Shown here in pieces: positions 5,647-12,601 of a stretch of DNA of 16,446 nucleotides (its first letter is position 1; the number at the start of each line of letters is the position of its first letter). Made by a program: the position numbers and the translations under genes. The notes under the pieces are model-generated. The model searched no databases. It saw only the letters and a list, made by a program, of their open reading frames with translations, and was not told the DNA's origin. The stretch comes from JADDRA01 sp035553895 (lineage in GTDB: Bacteria; Actinomycetota; Acidimicrobiia; Acidimicrobiales; CADCSY01), in contig DATMJI010000179.1 in NCBI GenBank assembly GCA_035553895.1, positions 1 through 16,446 on the forward strand, in the 5' to 3' direction.

Positions 5647-7290
5647 CTATCCGGAGCGTGCGGCCAGAACGGCGGCCCGCTCCCGCAGCTCGGGCTTGCG
5701 CACCTTGCCGGTGGCGTTGCGGGGCAGCTCGTCCAGGTGGTGCACCCACCGGGGGGCGGCGTAGTCGGCCAGGCGGTCCCGGACCCAGCGGCGCAGCTCG
5801 CCCGCGTCCGGCGGGGGTGCGGCCGCGGGGGTGACGAAGGCCACCACCGCCTGGCCGGCCAGCTCGTCGGGCACGCCGACCACGGCGGCGTCGCCCACCC
5901 CTGGGTGGTCGCGCAGCACCCGCTCGACCTCGGCCGAGAAGACCTTGTGCCCGCCCCGGTCGATCATGTCCTTGACCCGGTCGAGGATGTACAGGTAGCC
6001 GTCGGGATCGCAGCGGGCCACGTCACCGGTGCGGAACCAGCCGTCGGCGCTGATGGCGGCGGCGGTGGCCTCGGGGTCGCCGTCGTAGCCGGTCGTGACC
6101 AGCGATCCCCGCAGGAGCAGCTCGCCGGGCGTGCCGGCCGGGACCTCGGCGCCGCCGGAACCGACCACCCGGGCCTCCATGCACGGGAGGGGCCGGCCGA
6201 CCGAGCCCGGCCGCTCGGCGAACTCGTGGTCGAGGAGGATGGCGGCGGGGGAGTGGGTCTCGGACAACCCGTAGATGTCGCGCAGGGCCATGGCCGGGAG
6301 CCGGGCCCGTAGCTCGGCGATGGCCGGTAGCGGCATCGGCGATCCCCCGAAGCCCCCGAGGCGCAGGTGGTCGAGGGCGGGCGAGGAGAGCGCCCGTACC
6401 CGCAGCAGGCGCTGCCACAGGGCAGGCACGACGTAGAGCCAGCTGACCCGTTCCCGGGCGACGGTGGCGACCAGATCGGTGGGCCGGGGCTCGGCCACGA
6501 GCACGCAGCGCCCGCCCACCAGCAGCATCGGCAGGAGGTGGGCGTGCATGGCGCTGATGTAGGTGAGGGAGAAGACCACGGCGGTGACGTCGTCGGGACC
6601 GACCCCGAGCACCCGGGCGTAGCTCAGCCCGCTGTGCACGCTGGCCCGGTGCACCACCCGGCTGGCCTTGGGTCGCCCCGTGGTGCCGCTGGTGTAGACG
6701 ACGGCGTAGCCGGCGTCCTCGGCCGGGCGCTGGTCGGCCTGGTAAGACCACGGCCTCCGCCGGCCGGTGAGGAGGTCGGCGAAGGGGCGGGCCCGGTGGG
6801 GGGCGAGGCCGGCCAGGCGGGCGGCCTCGGCCAGGTCGCCCTCGAGCCCGGGGCCGGCCAGAGCCAGCACGGCGCCCGAGTGCTCCAGCAGGAAGGCCCA
6901 CTGCTGGGGGGCCATCCGGGTCGACATCCCCACCATGACGGCACCGGCCCGGGCGCAGGCGAAGAGGGCGACGGCGAGGTCGAGGCTGTTGTGGTCGACC
7001 ACGGCCATGCGGTCGCCGGGGCCCACCCCCTCCTCGGCCAGGCCCTCGACCGCCCCTTCCACCAGCTCGGCGAAGTGGGCGACGGTGACCGCCTCGCCCG
7101 CCGGGGTGGTGAGGAAGGGGCGTGGCCCGAAGCGGTGCACCGCCCGGTCGAGCACGTCGAGCACGGTGCGGGGACGGTCGGGGTAGCTCAGCGCCGGGCC
7201 TCCCAGCCAGGTCTCGGTGGTGACCGGGCCGATGAGGTGCTCGACGTGGCTGGTAACCCTGGCGCTCACGGCCGGCACGGAGCCGCCCAC
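5647..7290 (-). CDS. Acyl-CoA synthetase / AMP-dependent ligase (ANL superfamily)
   Basis: The 547-aa enzyme adenylates a carboxylic acid and transfers it to CoA or another thiol. Motifs appear in order: P-loop YTSGTTGRPKAS (199-210, with Ala where most members have Gly after PK), YGLSETHSP (340-348), GWFRTGDVARCDPDGYLYI (417-435) with the hinge region DRVKDMI after it, GGHKVFSAEVE (446-456), and Lys529 in RNATGKVRK, the usual catalytic lysine. The substrate is not predictable; length and the GGHKV form suit a medium- or long-chain fatty acid or aromatic acid ligase. Three in-frame GTG codons (7290, 7278, 7269) are possible starts and none has a good ribosome site; the last gives MSARVTSHVEHL. 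It is divergent from the Mo-hydroxylase gene across 80 bp, so a joint acid-oxidation role is conceivable but unsupported. Confidence 0.92.
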   Translation of the reverse strand: MGGSVPAVSARVTSHVEHLIGPVTTETWLGGPALSYPDRPRTVLDVLDRAVHRFGPRPFLTTPAGEAVTVAHFAELVEGAVEGLAEEGVGPGDRMAVVDHNSLDLAVALFACARAGAVMVGMSTRMAPQQWAFLLEHSGAVLALAGPGLEGDLAEAARLAGLAPHRARPFADLLTGRRRPWSYQADQRPAEDAGYAVVYTSGTTGRPKASRVVHRASVHSGLSYARVLGVGPDDVTAVVFSLTYISAMHAHLLPMLLVGGRCVLVAEPRPTDLVATVARERVSWLYVVPALWQRLLRVRALSSPALDHLRLGGFGGSPMPLPAIAELRARLPAMALRDIYGLSETHSPAAILLDHEFAERPGSVGRPLPCMEARVVGSGGAEVPAGTPGELLLRGSLVTTGYDGDPEATAAAISADGWFRTGDVARCDPDGYLYILDRVKDMIDRGGHKVFSAEVERVLRDHPGVGDAAVVGVPDELAGQAVVAFVTPAAAPPPDAGELRRWVRDRLADYAAPRWVHHLDELPRNATGKVRKPELRERAAVLAARSG

Positions 7291-7370
7291 GCCGCTCGGA
7301 CGGAGCTTCGTGGCGGTACCGTGCCGACGGGCGCCGGCGGACCATCGCCGGCGCGGGCAACAATACCTCC

Positions 7371-9611
7371 GTGTCGATGCTGGGCCGGCGATTGGTGCGC
7401 ACCGAGGATCAGGCCCTGCTCACCCGGGGAGGCACCTTCGTGGCCGACCTGCGAACTCCCGCCCTCGACGGTGCCGGCCACGTCGCCTTCGCCCGGTCCC
7501 ATGTCGCCCATGCCGAGATCCTTGGCCTCGACCTGGATCGGGCCCGGGCGGCTCCCGGGGTTGTCGCCGTGCTGGGGGGCGCGGACGTGGACTTTCCCGA
7601 CCTGGCCCCGTCCGATCCCCGGGTCAACCAGGCCATGGTCCGGCCCTTCCTGGCCACCGCCACCCTGCGCTTCGTGGGCGAGCCCCTGGCCGTGGTGGTG
7701 GCCGAGACCCGGGCCGAGGCGATCGACGCCGCCGGGCTGGTGGCGGTCGAGACGCGGCTCCTGCCCGCCGTGGTCGATCTGGATCGGGCCCTGGGCGGCG
7801 AGGTGCTGGTCCACCCCGCCGCCGGCACCAACACCGCCGCCACCTTCCGGGCGGGCAGCGACGACGCCGACGACGACCTCTTCGCCGGCTGCGACGTGGT
7901 CGTGCGCCAGACGGTGGTCAACCAGCGCCTGGCCGCCTGCCCGCTGGAGACCCGGGCAGGGGCCGCCGCCTGGGTGGCGGGTCGGCTGCACGTGTGGTCG
8001 AGCACCCAGACCCCCCAGGCGGCCCGTGACGCCATCGCCGCCGCCCTGGGCCTCGACCCCGGCGCCGTCCACCTGGTGGCCCCCGACGTGGGGGGCGGGT
8101 TCGGACCCAAGATCGGGCTGCACCGCGAGGACGTGGTGGTGGCCTGGCTGGCCCGCCGGCTGGGCCGGCCGGTGCGCTGGAGCGAGGCGAGGACCGAGAA
8201 CCTGCTGGCCATGGGCCACGGCCGGGGCCAGCGCCAGGAGGTGGCCATCGGGGGGCGCAGGGACGGGCGGGTGCTCGCCTACCGCCTCGACGTGGTCCAA
8301 GACGCCGGCGCCTACCCCCGGGACGGCGCCATCCTCCCCGAGCTCACGGCCGCCATGGCGCCGGGGGTCTACGGCATCGACAGGGTCGCGGTCCGCGCCC
8401 GCAGCGTGGTCACCACCACCATGTCGACCACCTCCTACCGGGGGGCGGGCCGGCCCGAGGCCACCGCGGCCGTCGAGCGGGCGATGGACCGCTTCGCCGC
8501 CGAGGTCGGGCTCGACCCGGCCGAGGCCCGGCGCCGCAACCTGGTGACGGCGGCCGACTTCCCCCACACCACGGCCGTGGGCACCACCTACGACACCGGC
8601 GACTACGCCGGCGCCCTCGACCGGGTCCTGGCGGCGGCCGGCTACGACGAGCTGCGGGCCGAGCAGGCCCGGCGCCGGCGGGCGGGCGAGGAGCTGGCGC
8701 TCGGCATCGGGCTCTCGTGCTACGTGGAGGTGACGGCCGGGCTGGCCGCCGGCAGCGAGGTGGCCCGGGTGGTGCTGGGCGACGACGGCACGGTCGTGGT
8801 GTACACAGGGACCTCTCCCCACGGCCAGGGCCACGACACCGCCTGGGCCATGATCGCCGCCGACTGCCTGGACCTTCCCGTGGCGGCGGTGACCGTGGTG
8901 CACGGCGACACCGATGCCGTGCCGGTGGGCGGGGGGACCTCGGGGTCACGCTCCCTCCAGCTCGGCGGCGCCGCCGTGCTCGCCGCCTGCGAGGATCTGC
9001 TCCGGAGGGCGGGTGAGCTCGAGGCCGACGGGGGCTCGAGCCCGGCCTCCGGGGGCACCCGTCGCTGGTCGGCCATCGCCGCCGCCGCCACTGCCTCCGG
9101 CGCCGCTCCCCTGGCCGGTGACGCCGTGTTCGCCGCCGGGAGCCCGACCTACCCCTTCGGCGCCCACCTGGCGGTGGTCGAGGTCGATACCGGCACCGGG
9201 GGCGTCGCGCTGGTGGGCCTCACGTCGGTGGACGACGCCGGGACGGTCCTCAACCCCCTGCTGGCCGAGGGCCAGCGCCACGGCGGGATCGCCCAGGGGG
9301 TGGCCCAGGCCCTGGTCGAGGAGGTGGTCTACGACCACGAGGGCCAGCCGCGCACCACCACCCTGGACGACTACGGCATCGTCACCGCCGGCGACCTCCC
9401 GTCGTTCCGGCTGCTCGACATGGCCACGCCCACCCCGGTCAACCGCCTGGGGGCCAAGGGGGTGGGAGAGGCAGGCACCATCGGTTCGACGGTGGCCGTG
9501 CAGAACGCAGTGATCGACGCCGTGTCCCACCGGCGGGTGCGCCACATCGATCTGCCCTGCACCCCCGAGCGGGTGTGGCGAGCGCTGGAGGCCGCTGGAC
9601 GGCAAAGGTGA
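7371..9611 (+). CDS. Xanthine dehydrogenase/CoxL-family molybdopterin-binding subunit, form II-like
   Basis: The 746-aa protein is the catalytic subunit type of molybdenum hydroxylases (CO dehydrogenase large subunit, aldehyde and xanthine oxidases). The aldehyde oxidase a/b hammerhead domain covers about 1-140, including FVGEPLAVVVAET (101-113). Molybdopterin-binding landmarks follow: DVGGGFGPKIG (239-249), GQGHDT (485-490), GDTDAVPVGGGTSGSRS (512-528) and GAKGVGEAGTIGS (694-706), where Glu700 is the expected catalytic glutamate. The active-site loop reads SYRGAGR (355-361), like the AYRGAGR of form II enzymes and not the AYRCSFR loop with the cysteine needed for CO oxidation, so CO dehydrogenase activity is not expected. 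Usual partners, an FAD-binding medium subunit and a 2Fe-2S small subunit, are absent from both flanks. GTG 7371 and ATG 7377 are both possible starts; no Shine-Dalgarno is visible. The FrhB-like gene starts 34 bp downstream. Confidence 0.93.
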   Translation: MSMLGRRLVRTEDQALLTRGGTFVADLRTPALDGAGHVAFARSHVAHAEILGLDLDRARAAPGVVAVLGGADVDFPDLAPSDPRVNQAMVRPFLATATLRFVGEPLAVVVAETRAEAIDAAGLVAVETRLLPAVVDLDRALGGEVLVHPAAGTNTAATFRAGSDDADDDLFAGCDVVVRQTVVNQRLAACPLETRAGAAAWVAGRLHVWSSTQTPQAARDAIAAALGLDPGAVHLVAPDVGGGFGPKIGLHREDVVVAWLARRLGRPVRWSEARTENLLAMGHGRGQRQEVAIGGRRDGRVLAYRLDVVQDAGAYPRDGAILPELTAAMAPGVYGIDRVAVRARSVVTTTMSTTSYRGAGRPEATAAVERAMDRFAAEVGLDPAEARRRNLVTAADFPHTTAVGTTYDTGDYAGALDRVLAAAGYDELRAEQARRRRAGEELALGIGLSCYVEVTAGLAAGSEVARVVLGDDGTVVVYTGTSPHGQGHDTAWAMIAADCLDLPVAAVTVVHGDTDAVPVGGGTSGSRSLQLGGAAVLAACEDLLRRAGELEADGGSSPASGGTRRWSAIAAAATASGAAPLAGDAVFAAGSPTYPFGAHLAVVEVDTGTGGVALVGLTSVDDAGTVLNPLLAEGQRHGGIAQGVAQALVEEVVYDHEGQPRTTTLDDYGIVTAGDLPSFRLLDMATPTPVNRLGAKGVGEAGTIGSTVAVQNAVIDAVSHRRVRHIDLPCTPERVWRALEAAGRQR

Positions 9612-9630
9612 AGGCTCACCCGTGCCGTCG

Positions 9631-9636
9631 TAGCAT
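9631..9636 (+). promoter_or_regulatory. -10 element of the FrhB-type gene
   Basis: TAGCAT ends 9 nt before ATG 9646, in the 34-bp gap after the Mo-hydroxylase stop. It suggests that the gene has its own near-leaderless transcript in addition to any read-through. No -35 is evident. Confidence 0.35.
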
Positions 9637-9645
9637 GGCCAGGCG

Positions 9646-10830
9646 ATGGCGGCCGACACCCCTCGCTGGACCCCGCACTGGGCCCAGCTCTACGACGAGG
9701 TGGTGACGTCGGGCCTGTGCACCGGCTGCTCCGGCTGCGTGGTGGCCTGCCCGTTCGACGTGCTGGGCTACGACGAGGCCAGCGGCGCCTACAAGCCGTT
9801 CCACCTCGAGGAGGAGTCGGGACCCGGAGGCTGCGGCCACGGGGAACGAGGCTGCACCTCGTGCACCCGCGCCTGCCCCCGGTTCCGCACCTGGGAGACC
9901 GAGATCGACACCTACCTCTTCGACCGCCCCCGCCGGGCGGAGGAGGTCGACGGCATCTCCAAGGACATCATCCTGGCCCGGGCCAGCGACGACTACGTCC
10001 ACCGGCTGGGCCAGGACGGTGGCCTGGTGTCGGCCCTGCTGGTGTGGTGCCTCGACCACGGCTACATCGACGCCGCCCTGGTCTCCTACCTGGAGGGCGA
10101 CGGCACCTCGTGGAAGGCCGTGCCCGGGGTGGCCCGCACCAGGGAGGAGGTGCTCGCCGCCGCCGGGAGCCGCTACACCTACTCGGCCACCCCCATGGCC
10201 TACGACGAGGCGGTGGCGGGCGGCGCCGAGAAGCTGGCCCTGGTGGGCATGAGCTGTCACAGCTCGGTGCCCCCGGTGATGTCGGTGCGCAAGGCGGGCA
10301 AGCCGGCCCGGCGCTTCGCCCTCAACGTGGGTCTGCTGTGCTCCAAGACCTTCGACGACGCCATCTTCGAAGAGCTGTTCGAGGCCAAGTACGGGCTGCG
10401 CAAGCAGGACATGGTCAAGATGAACATCAAAGGCGTGTTCCAGATCTGGATGCGCAACGGCGACTACCACGAGGTGCCCCTCAAGGAGTGCCACGCCTGG
10501 ACCCGGGAAGGCTGCAAGTCCTGCCCCGACTTCGCCGCCGAGCACGCCGACATCTCCACCGGTGGTATCGGGGCCTTCAACGACTGGACCCTCACCATCG
10601 TGCGCACCGAACTGGGCCGGGAGATCCTGATCAAGATGCTCGAGGACGGCAGCCTCATCGGCCGTCCGGGCGACGACGACCCCGGTGCCATCGCCCTGTT
10701 GCGCAAGCTCAGCGTCAAGAGCCGCAAGCGCTGGCCCACCACGGCCGTCGACGCCCCCCGCCGGGTGCCCGACCCGGCACCCCGGCCGGCGCCGGCCACC
10801 GCCTCGCCGGCGACGTCAGGTTCCGGCTAG
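9646..10830 (+). CDS. Coenzyme F420 hydrogenase/dehydrogenase beta subunit family (FrhB/FdhB-type)
   Basis: The 394-aa iron-sulfur flavoprotein is of the family that passes electrons between F420 (or a related carrier) and other redox centres through FAD and 4Fe-4S clusters. Two cluster motifs are visible: CTGCSGCVVACP (Cys25, 28, 31, 35) and a looser set, Cys63, 70, 73 and 77, in GCTSCTRACP. FrhB N-terminal landmarks follow: QDGGLVSALLVWCLDHGYID and AGSRYTYSATPMAY. The C-terminal domain contains GMSCHSSVPPV, NVGLLCSKTF and GCKSCPDFAAEHADIS. The last 45 residues are Pro/Ala-rich and probably disordered. Homologues are not limited to hydrogenases; in actinobacteria such proteins occur as stand-alone oxidoreductases, so the exact reaction is open. 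It follows the Mo-hydroxylase gene by 34 bp and precedes the next gene by 7 bp. ATG 9646 fits the family N-terminus. Confidence 0.9.
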   Translation: MAADTPRWTPHWAQLYDEVVTSGLCTGCSGCVVACPFDVLGYDEASGAYKPFHLEEESGPGGCGHGERGCTSCTRACPRFRTWETEIDTYLFDRPRRAEEVDGISKDIILARASDDYVHRLGQDGGLVSALLVWCLDHGYIDAALVSYLEGDGTSWKAVPGVARTREEVLAAAGSRYTYSATPMAYDEAVAGGAEKLALVGMSCHSSVPPVMSVRKAGKPARRFALNVGLLCSKTFDDAIFEELFEAKYGLRKQDMVKMNIKGVFQIWMRNGDYHEVPLKECHAWTREGCKSCPDFAAEHADISTGGIGAFNDWTLTIVRTELGREILIKMLEDGSLIGRPGDDDPGAIALLRKLSVKSRKRWPTTAVDAPRRVPDPAPRPAPATASPATSGSG

Positions 10831-10837
10831 GCAGCCG

Positions 10838-11431
10838 GTGGACGCCACCGACGCGGGCCGGGCAGCGCAGATCGTGCTCCGGGCGTCGGATCTGCCCGGC
10901 GGCGGATGGCGAGCGAGTCCGGCCTCGACCGGGGCCGACGAGCTGGGATCGGGCGACGACCTGCTCGACGCCTGTTTGGCCGGTTTCCCCGACCCCGATG
11001 TCACCGCCTCGGCCGAGTCGGACCGCTTCACCCGGGCCCGGGCCCTGGCTTATGCCGTGGCCTGGGTCTTCTCCTCCGAGGCGGCCGCCGAGATCGCCTT
11101 CGCCACCCTGGCCCACGAGCGCTTCGCCTCGGCCTTCGTGACGGGCATGGCGGCCGAGGTCCATCCCGAGGAGGGGGCCGCCACCCTTCTCGGCCATGTG
11201 GCCGCCCCCGTGGCCGGCTTCGAGGCCCCGGGGCGTTCGGCGGCCCACCAGGCTCGCCTCACCGCCGCCGACGCCGAAGGCATCCTGCCCATCCACCTCG
11301 ACCTGTTGGCTCTCCAAGAGGAGCGGGCCGCCACCCTGGTCATCTTGGCCGACAGCCCGGATCCCCTGCCCGGGGGCGACGTCAAGACGGTGGCCGAGCG
11401 GGTGGCGCTGCGGCTGGCCGGGGGGCGGTGA
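10838..11431 (+). CDS. Hypothetical protein, soluble, unrecognised
   Basis: The 197-aa acidic, alanine-rich protein matches no family I recognise. From GTG 10838 it begins MDATDAGRAAQIVLRASDLPGGGW; the LRASDLPGGGW segment recalls the start of a domain seen in small actinobacterial secreted proteins (LLTAADLPAGW type). A middle region (FTRARALAYAVAWVFSSEAAAEIAFATL) and the end (LLALQEERAATLVILADSPDPLPGGDVKTVAERVALRL) look like a compact alpha/beta domain. There is no signal peptide, membrane helix or cysteine cluster. Only 7 bp separate it from the FrhB stop, so it is probably co-transcribed and may assist that protein. The frame is open upstream to 10685, but the extension would lie inside the FrhB gene and read as Arg/Pro-rich shadow sequence, so the later start is preferred. 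Confidence 0.7.
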   Translation: MDATDAGRAAQIVLRASDLPGGGWRASPASTGADELGSGDDLLDACLAGFPDPDVTASAESDRFTRARALAYAVAWVFSSEAAAEIAFATLAHERFASAFVTGMAAEVHPEEGAATLLGHVAAPVAGFEAPGRSAAHQARLTAADAEGILPIHLDLLALQEERAATLVILADSPDPLPGGDVKTVAERVALRLAGGR

Positions 11432-11465
11432 GCTGCCCAGGAGCGTGACGTCGGTGCCGTTTGGC

Positions 11466-11491
11466 CTGCTTAAGCTGCTTAGGCATAGAGT
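11466..11491 (+). promoter_or_regulatory. Operator-like direct repeat and -10 upstream of SRPBCC/TetR
   Basis: CTGCTTAAG (11466-11474) is directly followed by CTGCTTAGG (11475-11483), identical at 8 of 9 positions, and the palindrome GCTTAAGC spans 11468-11475. TAGAGT (11486-11491) lies 6 nt before GTG 11498. A repeat overlapping the promoter of a gene coupled to a TetR regulator is the expected position for an autoregulatory operator. The remainder of the 60-bp gap shows nothing else. Confidence 0.45.
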
Positions 11492-11497
11492 GTGGCC

Positions 11498-12001
11498 GTG
11501 GTGGGCGGCAGGGCGGTGCGGGTGGAGACTGCGTTGGTCATCGGCGCCCCTCGGGCCCGGGTCTGGAGCGCCTTGGTCGATCTCGAGCGCTACGCCGAGT
11601 GGAACCACCACATCGTGGGTGCCCGGGGCGAGGTGGCTGACGGCGCCTTCCTCGACCTCGCCATGAACCTGGCGCCCGGCCACCACACACCGGTGACCGT
11701 CCGGGTGACCGAGTTCAGGGTGCCCGAGGTACTCGAGTGGCGCTGGGAGCACGAGGTGCCCGGCCTGTTCTCCGTCTGCCACCGCTTCGAACTGGCCGTC
11801 GTCGACGCCGGGACCCATCTGAGGAACGAGGTGGAGCTGGGGGGCACGCTGGCCGAGGCCACGTCCGAACTGCTGCGCCAAACCATGACCGAGCGTTTCG
11901 TGGCCATGAACGACGATCTGGCAACCTACGTGGGAGCACCACCAGCGAGAAGGAAGCCGGTCATCGGGACGAACGAACCATGGCCCAAAAAGCGGGACTG
12001 A
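11498..12001 (+). CDS. SRPBCC family protein (polyketide cyclase/START-like)
   Basis: The protein of about 167 aa has the helix-grip fold used to bind hydrophobic ligands. Typical features are the opening strand VETALVIGAPRARVWSALVDLERYAEWNHHIVGARG, a middle strand pair ending VLEWRWEHEVPG, and a long C-terminal helix (TSELLRQTMTERFVAMNDDLATYV). The family includes ligand carriers, lyases and cyclases, so a function cannot be named. Several in-frame GTG codons are possible starts (11492, 11498, 11501, 11516, 11522). GTG 11498 is chosen because TAGAGT ends 6 nt upstream, as in other leaderless genes nearby. The last 22 nt overlap the TetR gene, and the last 20 residues are basic and poorly conserved in appearance. 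The coupling suggests that the TetR protein senses the ligand or controls this gene. Confidence 0.85.
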   Translation: MVGGRAVRVETALVIGAPRARVWSALVDLERYAEWNHHIVGARGEVADGAFLDLAMNLAPGHHTPVTVRVTEFRVPEVLEWRWEHEVPGLFSVCHRFELAVVDAGTHLRNEVELGGTLAEATSELLRQTMTERFVAMNDDLATYVGAPPARRKPVIGTNEPWPKKRD

Positions 12002-12576
12002 CCCAAAAGCAGATCATCGACGCCGCCATCGCCATCGCCGACGCCGGCGGCATGGAGGCCGTGACCCTCACCTCGGTCGCCGCCCGCCTCGGCGTCCGCC
12101 CGCCATCGCTTTACACCCACGTCGACGGCATCGGGGGACTGCACCGGGCGATGGCCCTGGTGGCCGGGAGGGATCTCATCGCCTTCCTCCGGTCCGCCGC
12201 CGGCCGGGGGACCGGTCGCCACACCCTACGGGCGATGGCCCACGCCTACCGCCGTTTCGCCCGGCAGCACCCCGGCTGCTACGCCGCCCTGCTGCCCCGG
12301 GTGGGGGAGCAGGAGGACCCCCAGATCACGGCGGTGGTCGAGGAGATCGTGATGCTGGTGGGCGCCGCCCTGGTCCAAGAGGGGATTCCCGCCGGCGAGG
12401 CCATGGTCGTCATCCGCTGCCTGCGCAGCGGCGTGCACGGCTTCGTCACCCTCGAGGCCGAGCGGGCGTTCCGCTTCCCCCTCGACGCCGACGAGTCGTT
12501 CGAGGCCCTGGTGGCGACCTTGGTCGAGGGCACTCTCGCCCGCTACCGCCCCGCGGCGGGATCTCCGCCTCCGTAG
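11980..12576 (+). CDS. TetR/AcrR family transcriptional regulator
   Basis: The 198-aa repressor-type regulator has an N-terminal helix-turn-helix at about residues 8-56: LTQKQIIDAAIAIADAGGME, then the recognition region SVAARLGVRPPSLYTHVDG. The C-terminal ligand domain contains MAHAYRRFARQHPGCYAALLP, typical of the WHG/TetR_C_33 group. ATG 11980 is required to keep the DNA-binding domain intact, even though it overlaps the SRPBCC gene by 22 nt in another frame; no good Shine-Dalgarno is visible, so translation may be coupled. It likely controls the SRPBCC/TetR pair through the repeat at 11466-11483, and possibly the upstream redox genes. The ligand is unknown. Confidence 0.92.
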   Translation: MAQKAGLTQKQIIDAAIAIADAGGMEAVTLTSVAARLGVRPPSLYTHVDGIGGLHRAMALVAGRDLIAFLRSAAGRGTGRHTLRAMAHAYRRFARQHPGCYAALLPRVGEQEDPQITAVVEEIVMLVGAALVQEGIPAGEAMVVIRCLRSGVHGFVTLEAERAFRFPLDADESFEALVATLVEGTLARYRPAAGSPPP

Positions 12577-12587
12577 CCGCCCTGGCC

Positions 12588-12593
12588 TACCCT
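12588..12593 (+). promoter_or_regulatory. -10 element of the RNase HII gene
   Basis: TACCCT ends 8 nt before GTG 12602, in the 25-bp gap after the TetR stop. It supports GTG 12602 as a leaderless start. No -35 is evident. Confidence 0.45.
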
Positions 12594-12601
12594 GGCCGGC
12601 C

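Noticed and set aside
6367..8547. 726-aa plus-strand open frame over the acyl-CoA synthetase and Mo-hydroxylase genes
   Set aside because: Low-complexity Gly/Pro/Trp-rich product with no motif; it is antisense or out of frame to two well-supported enzymes.
7266..8903. 545-aa minus-strand frame antisense to the Mo-hydroxylase
   Set aside because: Gly/His/Val-rich antisense shadow with no recognisable domain.
7371..9611. Carbon monoxide dehydrogenase large subunit (aerobic CO oxidation)
   Set aside because: The loop is SYRGAGR without the cysteine of form I CoxL, and coxM and coxS are absent.
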